Shown here in pieces: positions 55,510-64,000 of a DNA stretch of 64,000 bases. The notes under the pieces were generated by a model. The model was not told where the DNA came from, searched no databases, and saw nothing but the letters and a program-made list of their open reading frames with translations. The position numbers and the translations under genes are program-made. The stretch is taken from contig NZ_JAERQD010000012.1 in NCBI RefSeq assembly GCF_016735695.1, positions 62,001 to 126,000 on the forward strand. Reading direction: 5' to 3'. The stretch's first letter is position 1. Each line of letters starts with the position of its first letter. The stretch is from Microvirga zambiensis WSM3693 (GTDB taxonomy: Bacteria; Pseudomonadota; Alphaproteobacteria; Rhizobiales; Beijerinckiaceae).

Positions 55510-57717
55510 CTATCTCTTCTTCGTCTTGACGCCGCTGTCTTCGGCGCGGTCCGGTGCTCCCGCAGCCTTCGCCTCGCGGCGACGCGCATGCAGCACCCAT
55601 TCGGTGTAGCCGTTGGGCTGTTCTGCGCCCTTGAAGATCAGGTCGCAGGCCGCAGCCCAGGCCGGGCCCTCGAATTTCGGCGCCATCGGACGATAGAGCG
55701 AATCACCCGCGTTCTGCCGATCCACGACCTCCGCCATCCGGCGCAGGGTCTGCATCACCTGATCGTCGGAGACGATGCCGTGGTGCAGCCAGTTGGCGAG
55801 ATGCTGGCTTGAAATGCGCAAGGTGGCGCGGTCTTCCATCAGGCCGACATCGTGGATGTCCGGCACCTTGGAGCAGCCGACGCCCTGGTCGACCCAGCGC
55901 ACCACGTAGCCGAGAATGCCCTGGCAGTTGTTGTCGAGCTCCTGCTGCACCGCATCCGGCGCCCAGTTCGACTGCGACACCGGAATGGTCAGGATGTCGG
56001 AGAGCTTCGCCCGCGGACGCTCCTTCAGCTCCTCCTGGCGGGCCGGCACGTTGACCTGATGGTAGTGCAGCGCATGCAGCGTCGCGGCGGTGGGCGACGG
56101 CACCCAGGCGGTGTTGGCGCCGGATTGCGGATGCCCGACCTTTTGGGCCAGCATGTCCGCCATCCTGTCGGGTGCCGCCCACATGCCCTTGCCGATCTGC
56201 GCCTTGCCGGGCAGGCCGCAGGCAAGGCCCGCATCCACGTTGTTGTCCTCGTAGGCCTTGATCCATGCGGTCGAGCGCATGTCGTTCTTGCGCACCATGG
56301 GGCCGGCTTCCATCGAGGTATGGATCTCGTCGCCGGTGCGGTCGAGAAAGCCCGTGTTGATGAACACGATGCGCTCGGAGGCCGCGCGGATGCAGGCCCT
56401 GAGATTGACCGAGGTGCGCCGCTCCTCGTCCATGATGCCCATCTTCAGCGTGTTGCGGGCAAGACCCAGCATGTCCTCGACGGCGCCGAAGAGATCGTTG
56501 GCGAAGGCGACCTCGTCAGGCCCGTGCATCTTCGGTTTGACGATATAGACCGAGCCGGCGCGGCTGTTGCGCAGCGGGCCCTGGCCCTTGAGGTCGTGGA
56601 TGGCGATCAGCGAGGTGATGGCGGCGTCGAGAATGGTCTCGGGGATCTCCTTGCCTCCTTCGTCGAGCACCGCGTCGGTGAACATGTGGTGGCCCACATT
56701 GCGCACCAGCATGAGGCTGCGTCCGTGAAGCCGCAGCTCGCCGCCGTTCGGCATGGTGTAGACCCGGTCAGGGTTGAGGCGGCGCTCGACGGTCCTGCCG
56801 CCCTTCTCGAAGCTCTCGGTCAGATCGCCCTTCATGAGCCCGAGCCAGGTGCGGTAGATCTGGACCTTGTCCTCGGCATCCACCGCCGCGACGGAATCCT
56901 CCAGGTCCATGATGGTCGAGACGGCCGATTCCAGCACCAGATCGGCGATGCCGGCGAGATCCTCGGCGCCGATCGGGTGCGAGCGGTCGATGCGGATGTC
57001 GAGATGCAGGTTGTTGTGGCGCAGCAGCACGGAGGACGGATTTGCCGCATCGCCCTGATAGCCGACGAAGCGCGCCGGATCGGTAAGGCCGGTCTCGGTG
57101 CCGTCGCGAAGCGTGACGACGAGCGTGCCGCCCTGGACGGCGTAAGACGTCGCATCGTCGTGGCTGCCGCCCGCGAGCGGCGCGGCCTCGTCGAGCACGG
57201 CGCGGGCATGCTCGACCACCTTGGCCCCGCGGGCCTTGTTGTAGCCGCCCGAGCGGGTGGCGCCGTCCTCCTCGGGGATGGCGTCGGTGCCGTAGAGGGC
57301 ATCATAGAGGCTGCCCCAGCGGGCATTGGCGGCGTTCAGCGCATAGCGGGCATTCGATACCGGCACCACGAGCTGCGGACCGGCGATGCGGGCGATCTCG
57401 TCGTCCACATGCTGCGTCTGGATCGCAAAATCCTCCGGCTCGGGCAGCACGTAGCCGATCTCGCGCAGGAACTGCTCGTATCCAGGCTGGTCGAAGGCCT
57501 GGCCCTTCCGGCTGCGGTGATATTCATCGATCTGAGCCTGGATCTTGTCGCGAACGGCAAGCAGCTCGCGGTCGCGCGGGGCGAAATCCTTCACCAGCCC
57601 GGCCAGCCCCTCCCAGAAGGCCGCGCTCGATACCCCCGCGCCGGCGATCGCCTCCCGCTCGATGAAATCGTGAAGAACCGGTGCAACCTGGAGGCCGTTC
57701 GTCTGGACGCGCGTCAT
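55510..57717 (-). CDS. glcB: Malate synthase G
   Basis: Condenses glyoxylate with acetyl-CoA to malate, cytoplasmic, 735 residues as expected for isoform G. Marks: [23 protein letters not shown] near 120 (partly), [18 protein letters not shown] near 268 with the metal-ligand Glu/Asp, and [10 protein letters not shown] near 340. [15 protein letters not shown] and [16 protein letters not shown] near 400-445 hold the catalytic Arg and Asp region, and the end is [19 protein letters not shown] with the late Cys/Asp motif. Isocitrate lyase is not in the window. Confidence 0.96.
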   Translation of the reverse strand: MTRVQTNGLQVAPVLHDFIEREAIAGAGVSSAAFWEGLAGLVKDFAPRDRELLAVRDKIQAQIDEYHRSRKGQAFDQPGYEQFLREIGYVLPEPEDFAIQTQHVDDEIARIAGPQLVVPVSNARYALNAANARWGSLYDALYGTDAIPEEDGATRSGGYNKARGAKVVEHARAVLDEAAPLAGGSHDDATSYAVQGGTLVVTLRDGTETGLTDPARFVGYQGDAANPSSVLLRHNNLHLDIRIDRSHPIGAEDLAGIADLVLESAVSTIMDLEDSVAAVDAEDKVQIYRTWLGLMKGDLTESFEKGGRTVERRLNPDRVYTMPNGGELRLHGRSLMLVRNVGHHMFTDAVLDEGGKEIPETILDAAITSLIAIHDLKGQGPLRNSRAGSVYIVKPKMHGPDEVAFANDLFGAVEDMLGLARNTLKMGIMDEERRTSVNLRACIRAASERIVFINTGFLDRTGDEIHTSMEAGPMVRKNDMRSTAWIKAYEDNNVDAGLACGLPGKAQIGKGMWAAPDRMADMLAQKVGHPQSGANTAWVPSPTAATLHALHYHQVNVPARQEELKERPRAKLSDILTIPVSQSNWAPDAVQQELDNNCQGILGYVVRWVDQGVGCSKVPDIHDVGLMEDRATLRISSQHLANWLHHGIVSDDQVMQTLRRMAEVVDRQNAGDSLYRPMAPKFEGPAWAAACDLIFKGAEQPNGYTEWVLHARRREAKAAGAPDRAEDSGVKTKKR

Positions 57718-57874
57718 CGTTCCCGCTTTCGGTGGCTATAGGGCTTTGCCTTAGCTTAAGGCGCTGCGACTAAAAATGAAGATCGGCCGGCTTTCCAGGA
57801 GAAAATGGGCGAAGGACCGGCCAAGCCCCTGCGATTAAGAACAATGTCGCGTTTCCCGGGCAGGCTCGGGCAAC

Positions 57875-57905
57875 AAAAAAGCCGCCTGAAGCGGCGGCTG
57901 TTTTT
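57875..57905 (-). terminator. Bidirectional terminator after tRNA-Ala
   Basis: Stem GCCGCC/GGCGGC (57881-57886, 57893-57898) flanked by AAAAAA on one side and GTTTTT on the other. It lies nine bases downstream of the tRNA on the minus strand. Confidence 0.85.
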
Positions 57906-57913
57906 GCGGGATT

Positions 57914-57989
<76 letters not shown>

Positions 57990-58069
57990 ATTCGCGCCGC
58001 GGTGTTTGGGGCACCGCGGTGGTTTCTGCCGAAGCAGAGGCGTCTCTATAGTCGCCTCTTTTGCGAGGT

Positions 58070-58459
58070 TCAAGCCTCTTCGTCGTCTTCCAGATCGCTG
58101 TCGATCAGATCCGACACGTCGTCATCGCCTTCTTCCTCGTCCTCGAGGAAGGTGTCGTCATCGGCCACGTCGTCGCCCACGTCGATATCGTCGTCGGTCG
58201 GAACATCCTTCTCGTTCTCACCGGCCTCGACCTCGTCGAGAGACACCATCTCCGGCCCGGTCGATTCGAGATCGGTCTCGTCGTCGTCGGTGGAGGCGGC
58301 GGCTGCGCGGGCAGCCACAGGCGCTGCGACGCGGCTCATGGCCACGGCCTGGAAGACGGTGCCGCATTTCGGGCAGACCGCCGGGTCCTTGTTGAGATCG
58401 TAGAATTTTGCGCCGCAGCTCATGCACTGGCGCTTCAAGCCGAGTTCCGGTTTGGCCAC
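58070..58459 (-). CDS. FYDLN-acid family protein (TIGR02300)
   Basis: 129-residue protein that starts at GTG 58459 and has a zinc-ribbon-like N-terminus, CMSCGAKFYDLNKDPAVCPKCG (two CxxC pairs around FYDLN; residues about 13-34). An extremely acidic tail follows from about residue 62 (runs such as DDDETDLES and EEEGDDDVSDLI). The FYDLN motif and acid tail define the family in alphaproteobacteria. Function unknown; metal binding and an interaction role are inferences. It is divergent from aroA. Confidence 0.88.
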   Translation of the reverse strand: MAKPELGLKRQCMSCGAKFYDLNKDPAVCPKCGTVFQAVAMSRVAAPVAARAAAASTDDDETDLESTGPEMVSLDEVEAGENEKDVPTDDDIDVGDDVADDDTFLEDEEEGDDDVSDLIDSDLEDDEEA

Positions 58460-58594
58460 GGGTGATTGCCTTTGGAAGTGAATGGTTGGGAAGGCTCCGT
58501 TAGTCGTGAGGGCATGCCTTGTCAAATAGGAAATTGCAAGAGAGGTTCGCCCCCCTGCCAGCTTGCGCGTGACGGCGGTAAAAGCGCGTGTTAG

Positions 58595-59995
<1,401 letters not shown>

Positions 59996-60002
59996 GCCTG
60001 AC

Positions 60003-60629
60003 ATGATCATCGCCATCGACGGCCCCGCCGCCTCGGGCAAGGGGACCCTGGGCAAGCGCCTCGCCGAGCATTACGGCTTCGCCCATCTCGATACCGGCCT
60101 GCTTTACCGGGCCGTTGCCCGCGTGCTCATGGACCGGGACGTCCCGCTCACCGACCGGGACGTCGCGGCTGAAGTGGCGCGGAATCTCGACGTCAGCCAC
60201 CTGGAGGACGATTCGCGCCTCCGGGGTGCCGCCATGGGCGAGGCCGCATCGGTGGTCTCGGCCTATCAGCCCGTCCGGGACGCGCTTCTCGCCTTTCAGC
60301 GCCAGTTCGCCGCACAGGAGCCGGGTGCCGTTCTCGACGGACGGGATATCGGGACGGTGGTCTGCCCTGACGCGGAAGTGAAGCTCTTCATCACCGCAGC
60401 CCCCGAGGAGCGGGCCCGGCGCCGGCATCGGGAGCTGCTGAGCCGGGGCGAGCGGCCGGAATACGAGACCATCCTCGTGGATATCCGCCGCCGCGACGAA
60501 CGAGACATGAACCGGAGCACGGCCCCTCTGAAAGCCGCCGCTGACGCTATCACCCTCGACACCACGCACCTGGACGCCGACGGCGCCTTCCGCGCCGCGG
60601 TCGATCTTGTGGAGAGCAGGCGCCCCTAA
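60003..60629 (+). CDS. cmk: Cytidylate kinase
   Basis: Phosphorylates CMP and dCMP, 208 residues. The P-loop is IDGPAASGKGT at residues 5-15. HLDTGLLYRAVARV near 31 is the NMP-binding region, DGRDIGTVVCPDAEVKLFI near 112 is conserved, and the lid region RRRHREL is near 140. A ribosomal protein S1 gene usually follows cmk in this group; here a palindrome and a DUF1194 gene follow. Confidence 0.95.
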   Translation: MIIAIDGPAASGKGTLGKRLAEHYGFAHLDTGLLYRAVARVLMDRDVPLTDRDVAAEVARNLDVSHLEDDSRLRGAAMGEAASVVSAYQPVRDALLAFQRQFAAQEPGAVLDGRDIGTVVCPDAEVKLFITAAPEERARRRHRELLSRGERPEYETILVDIRRRDERDMNRSTAPLKAAADAITLDTTHLDADGAFRAAVDLVESRRP

Positions 60630-60674
60630 GTCCTGAGGGTTCGCGCCGAACGGTGCAGAACCCGAGAAATTGGG

Positions 60675-60721
60675 GCATCGGAGGCGATCCCAAAAGTCGA
60701 TTCCACTTTTGGGTCCGATGC
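60675..60721. repeat. Nested palindrome GCATCGGA...CCCAAAAGT...TCCGATGC
   Basis: Outer arms GCATCGGA (60675-60682) and TCCGATGC (60714-60721); inner arms CCCAAAAGT (60689-60697) and ACTTTTGGG (60705-60713). It lies 45 bases after cmk and may end its transcript. It looks like a dispersed element of the genome, though only this copy was noticed in the window. Confidence 0.75.
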
Positions 60722-60781
60722 TCTAGTTTCAGAAGCTGGCACACTTCGAAGACCAATCCGGCTCCCGCCAAGGAGATTCCG

Positions 60782-61591
60782 ATGGTTCGTTCCGGCTTCA
60801 TTCGTTTTGCCGCAGGACTGGCCTGTCTGTGGGCGCTGATGGTCGTACCGGCCTATGCCCAGGCCCCGGTCGAGACGGAGGTCGATCTCGCCCTTGTCCT
60901 GGCCGTCGACATCTCCTTTTCCATGGACACGGACGAGCAGGCCCTTCAGCGGGAGGGTTTCGCGCAGGCCTTCCGCTCCAAGCTGGTCCACGACGCCATC
61001 CGCGGCGGCATGCTGGGAAAGATCGCCGTGACCTACATGGAATGGGCCGGATCACCCGACCAGAAGGTGATCGTCCCCTGGACCGTCCTCGACAATTCCG
61101 AAAGCCTGATGGCCTTCGCGGACAAGATCTCCTCGACCCCCTTGCGCCGCGCACAGCGGACCTCGATTTCCAGCGCCATCGATTTCAGCGTGAAACTCCT
61201 GGATGAGAGCGGCGTCAGCGCGACCCGGCGGGTGATCGACGTATCGGGAGACGGCCCCAACAACCAAGGCAGGCTCGTGATCGAAGCCCGCGATGCCGCG
61301 ATCGCGAAGGGCATCACCATCAACGGGCTGCCGATCATGCTGCGCCAGCCTGGCTATCTCGACATCCCGGACCTCGACATCTATTACAAGGAATGCGTGA
61401 TAGGCGGCCAAGGCTCGTTCACCGTTCCGGTTCGGGAACGCGATCAGTTCATCGAGGCCATCAAGACCAAGATCCTGCTCGAAGTTGCCAACCTGATGCC
61501 CGCGCAGCCGCTGATCCGCAGAATCCAATCCCCTCCGCGCACCAACTGCATGGCCGGCGAAATGCAGTGGCGTGACCGCTGGAGCAATTGA
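60782..61591 (+). CDS. DUF1194 (VWA-like) exported protein
   Basis: 269-residue protein with a Sec signal ending near AYAQAPVE. A von Willebrand A-type fold follows, with MIDAS-like DISFSMD near residue 45, YMEWAG near 85, and [13 protein letters not shown] near 155. The tail ends [17 protein letters not shown] 60782 has AAGGAG six bases upstream. DUF1194 proteins are common in alphaproteobacteria and have no assigned function; metal-dependent protein binding in the periplasm is an inference. Confidence 0.85.
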   Translation: MVRSGFIRFAAGLACLWALMVVPAYAQAPVETEVDLALVLAVDISFSMDTDEQALQREGFAQAFRSKLVHDAIRGGMLGKIAVTYMEWAGSPDQKVIVPWTVLDNSESLMAFADKISSTPLRRAQRTSISSAIDFSVKLLDESGVSATRRVIDVSGDGPNNQGRLVIEARDAAIAKGITINGLPIMLRQPGYLDIPDLDIYYKECVIGGQGSFTVPVRERDQFIEAIKTKILLEVANLMPAQPLIRRIQSPPRTNCMAGEMQWRDRWSN

Positions 61592-61601
61592 GCTTTTTTC
61601 G

Positions 61602-61979
61602 ATGAAGCAGATGACGTTGGCGCTCGTGGCCCACGACGCCAAGAAGGACGACATGGCCGCTTTCGCGGCGAGGTATGAAAACGACCTGCGCCCCTTCACG
61701 CTCTTCGCCACTGGCACAACCGGCGGACGGGTGATGGAACGCTGCCCCTCGCTCTCCGTGACGCGCCTGAAAAGCGGCCCGCTCGGCGGCGATCAGCAGA
61801 TCGGCGCGATGATCGCGGAGGGCAAGATCGACGCCCTGTTCTTCTTCGTCGACCCGCTCTCGCCGCATCCGCACGACGTCGACGTGAAGGCGCTGATGCG
61901 CCTCGCCCTCGTCTACAACATCCATATGGCGCTCAATCCCGCGACGGCGGAAAGGCTGATCGAGTCGTTTCGGGAGTAG
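61602..61979 (+). CDS. mgsA: Methylglyoxal synthase
   Basis: Converts dihydroxyacetone phosphate to methylglyoxal, 125 residues. [13 protein letters not shown] at the N-terminus, TGTTGGRV near 43, and [13 protein letters not shown] near 63 with the catalytic Asp are seen. [20 protein letters not shown] near 85 is also diagnostic (Asp, His). The start is uncertain: ATG 61602 is used; ATG 61611 and a GTG at 61572 (overlapping the previous gene) are possible, and none has a clear ribosome site. Confidence 0.92.
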   Translation: MKQMTLALVAHDAKKDDMAAFAARYENDLRPFTLFATGTTGGRVMERCPSLSVTRLKSGPLGGDQQIGAMIAEGKIDALFFFVDPLSPHPHDVDVKALMRLALVYNIHMALNPATAERLIESFRE

Positions 61980-62000
61980 CGCCCCCAACTTCACCTTCAA

Positions 62001-62109
62001 CCTCATCCTGAGGAGGTCGCAAAGCGACCGTCTCGAAGGAGGATCCAGAGCGCGCTGGAGACGCCTCGCCCTTCGAGACGCGAGCAAGCTCGCTGCTCGG
62101 GATCAGGCT
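62001..62109. repeat. CCTCATCCTGAGGAG element (family D), right end decayed
   Basis: The left end CCTCATCCTGAGGAG is identical to the copy at 47132. The right end, CTCGGGATCAGG, has drifted from the perfect inverted repeat. Internal GTCGC/GCGAC and CTCGAAGG arms are kept. Between convergent mgsA and hrpB. Confidence 0.8.
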
Positions 62110-62128
62110 GTGTTTTATCGTTTGCCTC

Positions 62129-64000
62129 TCACGTCCCACGCGGCTTCGCGCGCCGCGTCGGCGGGGCGGTCAGCGGGTCCTCGGGCCAGGGGTGCTTGGG
62201 ATATTGCCCGCGCATATCCGCCCGCACCGCCGCCCAGGAACCGCGCCAGAAGCCCGGCAGGTCGCGGGTGATCTGGATCGGGCGCTGCGCCGGCGAAAGC
62301 AGATGCAGGATCAGGGGTACGCGTCCGGCGGCGATGGTCGGGTGCTTGTCGAGCCCGAAGAGCTCCTGCACCCGCACGGCGAGGACGGGCCCTTCCTCCG
62401 CGCCGTAATCGACCGGGATCTGCGATCCGGTCGGCACTTCGACATGGGTCGGCGCCTCCGCATCGAGCCGGCGCTGCAGGTTCCAGGGCAGAAGGCCGCG
62501 CAGCGCCTCGCTCAACAGATCAGGGCCGATGTCGTTCAACCCGCTCTTTCCGACGAGATGCGGCGCCAGCCACTCGCCGGCCGTCCGGTTCAAGGCTTCA
62601 TCCGACAGGTCCGGCCATTCCTCGCCCTCGGCCTGGCGCAGAAACATCACGCGCTCGCGCCACTGCGCCAAGGCCTTCGACCCTGGCAGGGCTTCGAGCC
62701 CCAGCGAGACGAGACCTTCGGCAAGCGCCTGCGCCGCCTCCTCTGTTGCTGGCACTTTCAGCGGGCGTTCGTTCAGGGCGAGCGCTCCGAGGCGCCTGAC
62801 ACCGCGGGCTCTTAAGGCCCGCGCCTGCCGGTCGAAGGCGATTTCGTCGCGCTGTTCGATGACTTCGGCGAACAGCGCCTCGATCTCTTCGGCTGAGATG
62901 GCGGCGGCGGCCAGAATGCGCGCAGACGCCGCGCCGCCCGCGATTTCGGCGATGGCCAGATAAGGCTCCTTCGCCAGTCGTTCATGCGCTTCGAGCGAGG
63001 CGCCGCGCCCGTTGGCCATGAGATAGTCGCCCGTCTTGCCGCGCGCCTTGGCGAGGCGGTCGGGATAGGCGAGTGTCAGCAGCGCGCCAACGGAGCGCGG
63101 CTCGCCCTTCGACAAACCGTTGCTGCCCCTGGCCCAGCCCTCCGCCATGCGCCGCATGTCCTGTGCCCTGCCCGACCGATCGCGGCGGAAGCGCTCGACC
63201 CGGTCGGCGAGATCCACCGTATCGCCGCCGAGACCGCGCTCGACGAGAACGGCGGCCACATCCGCCGCGTCGCGGGCCTGCCCGCTCTCGCCGGCCTGCA
63301 GCACCATCCGCGCGAGCCGCGGCGGCAGCGGCAAGTCGCGCAGGCGGCGTCCCCGATCCGTGATGCGCCCCCCATCGTCGAGCCCGCCGAGCTGCTGCAG
63401 CAGCGCTCTCGCCTCCTTCAGGGCAGGTGCCGGCGGCGGATCGAGGAAGGCGAGCGAGGTCGGATCGCCGACGCCCCACGCGGCGCAATCGAGCAGGAGG
63501 GGTGCGAGGTCGGCGGAGAGAATTTCCGGGCGGGCGAAGGGTTCGAGTGCGCCGGTCGCGGCCTCCTCCCAGAGCCGGTAGCAAACGCCCGGCTCCGTGC
63601 GCCCGGCACGTCCCCGGCGCTGATCGGCGGCAGCGCGCGAGACGCGCACCGTCTCGAGCCGCGTGAGGCCGATATTGGGCTCGAAGACCGGCACGCGGGA
63701 GAGGCCGGAATCGATGACGACGCGCACGCCCTCGATGGTGAGCGAGGTCTCGGCGATGGAGGTGGCGAGCACCACCTTGCGCCGCCCGGGCTTCGCCGGG
63801 CTCACGGCAAGATCCTGCTCGCCGCGCTCCAGTGCACCATAGAGCGGCGCGATGTCGACGGTCGCATCGGCGATGCGCTCGCGCAAAAGCGTCTCGACCC
63901 GGCGGATCTCTACCTGCCCCGGCAGGAACACCAGCATGGAGCCGCCTTCCGCTCTCAGCGCTCGCGTGACCGCATCCGCCACCTGCTCGTCGATGCGCCG
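62129..64000 (-). CDS. hrpB: ATP-dependent helicase HrpB (N-terminal part outside window)
   Basis: DEAH-box helicase of the HrpB family; the reading frame is open past base 64000, so the first RecA domain is missing from view. Visible from the window edge: the second RecA domain with MLVFLPGQVEIRR, TSIAETSLTIEGVRVVIDSG (motif V region), and the motif VI QRRGRAGRTEPG. The HA2 domain includes DPPPAPALKEARALLQQLG, and the HrpB C-terminal domain includes VPTGSQIPVDY and FWRGSWAAVRADMRGQYPKH near the end, the diagnostic block. Role in bacteria is poorly defined. Confidence 0.93.
   Translation of the reverse strand, partial: RRIDEQVADAVTRALRAEGGSMLVFLPGQVEIRRVETLLRERIADATVDIAPLYGALERGEQDLAVSPAKPGRRKVVLATSIAETSLTIEGVRVVIDSGLSRVPVFEPNIGLTRLETVRVSRAAADQRRGRAGRTEPGVCYRLWEEAATGALEPFARPEILSADLAPLLLDCAAWGVGDPTSLAFLDPPPAPALKEARALLQQLGGLDDGGRITDRGRRLRDLPLPPRLARMVLQAGESGQARDAADVAAVLVERGLGGDTVDLADRVERFRRDRSGRAQDMRRMAEGWARGSNGLSKGEPRSVGALLTLAYPDRLAKARGKTGDYLMANGRGASLEAHERLAKEPYLAIAEIAGGAASARILAAAAISAEEIEALFAEVIEQRDEIAFDRQARALRARGVRRLGALALNERPLKVPATEEAAQALAEGLVSLGLEALPGSKALAQWRERVMFLRQAEGEEWPDLSDEALNRTAGEWLAPHLVGKSGLNDIGPDLLSEALRGLLPWNLQRRLDAEAPTHVEVPTGSQIPVDYGAEEGPVLAVRVQELFGLDKHPTIAAGRVPLILHLLSPAQRPIQITRDLPGFWRGSWAAVRADMRGQYPKHPWPEDPLTAPPTRRAKPRGT

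Noticed and set aside
55852-57741. 629-codon open frame opposite glcB
   Set aside because: Antisense to a complete malate synthase G; no family resemblance.

Overview
The window is GC-rich chromosomal DNA of an alphaproteobacterium, most likely of the Hyphomicrobiales (Methylobacteriaceae/Microvirga/Bosea-like; inferred from gene content, not tested). Pointers are the CycM-type cytochrome, the Hsp20-DUF1150 pair, the FYDLN-acid protein, a CP4-type AroA, YejABEF with two binding proteins, and many short palindromic repeats with cores such as GTCATGGCCGG and GTCATTCCCGG. No phage genes, transposase, integrase or CRISPR array were seen; the window looks like core chromosome peppered with small repeats.

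Layout. 1-2447: pheA (cut by the window edge), kdsB and a membrane-anchored cytochrome c. 2604-10668: a yej peptide importer with two binding proteins (one Sec, one Tat), interrupted by a repeat cluster between yejB and yejE. 10785-12583: deoB and a small membrane methyltransferase. 12762-17009: URC1, URC4 and upp, the gene set of the URC uracil-degradation pathway, followed by a DgoK-like sugar kinase. 17281-19628: M17 aminopeptidase and NlpC/P60 hydrolase. 19802-29195 (minus strand): a nucleoside-use operon with a BMP-type binding protein, ABC ATPase, two permeases, cdd, punA, deoC, deoA, a VOC protein and a GhrA-like dehydrogenase. 29372-35924: moeB-like gene, then infC-rpmI-rplT and pheS-[DUF559]-pheT. 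36041-40418: glycosyltransferase, hydrolase, DUF1150, Hsp20 and argH. 40626-46941: dipeptide-type ABC importer with an M19 dipeptidase. 47256-51202: PotABCD-type importer. 51373-57717: proline iminopeptidase, 3-hydroxybutyrate dehydrogenase, pxpBC and malate synthase G. 57914-64000: tRNA-Ala(GGC), FYDLN protein, aroA, cmk, a DUF1194 protein, mgsA and hrpB (cut by the window edge).

How the genes fit together. The strongest theme is scavenging: four ABC importers (peptides twice, nucleosides, polyamine-type) with the peptidases and nucleoside enzymes that process their cargo. Nucleosides brought in by the BMP system can be deaminated (Cdd) and phosphorolysed (PunA, DeoA), with deoxyribose routed through DeoB and DeoC to central metabolism. 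Released uracil can enter the URC pathway about 4 kb away from the nucleoside operon. The most interesting systems are the URC cluster with its attached kinase, and the repeat insertions, especially a DUF559 nuclease-like gene with a two-armed palindrome inside the pheST operon and a repeat cluster with three copies of a 14-base junction sequence inside the yej operon.
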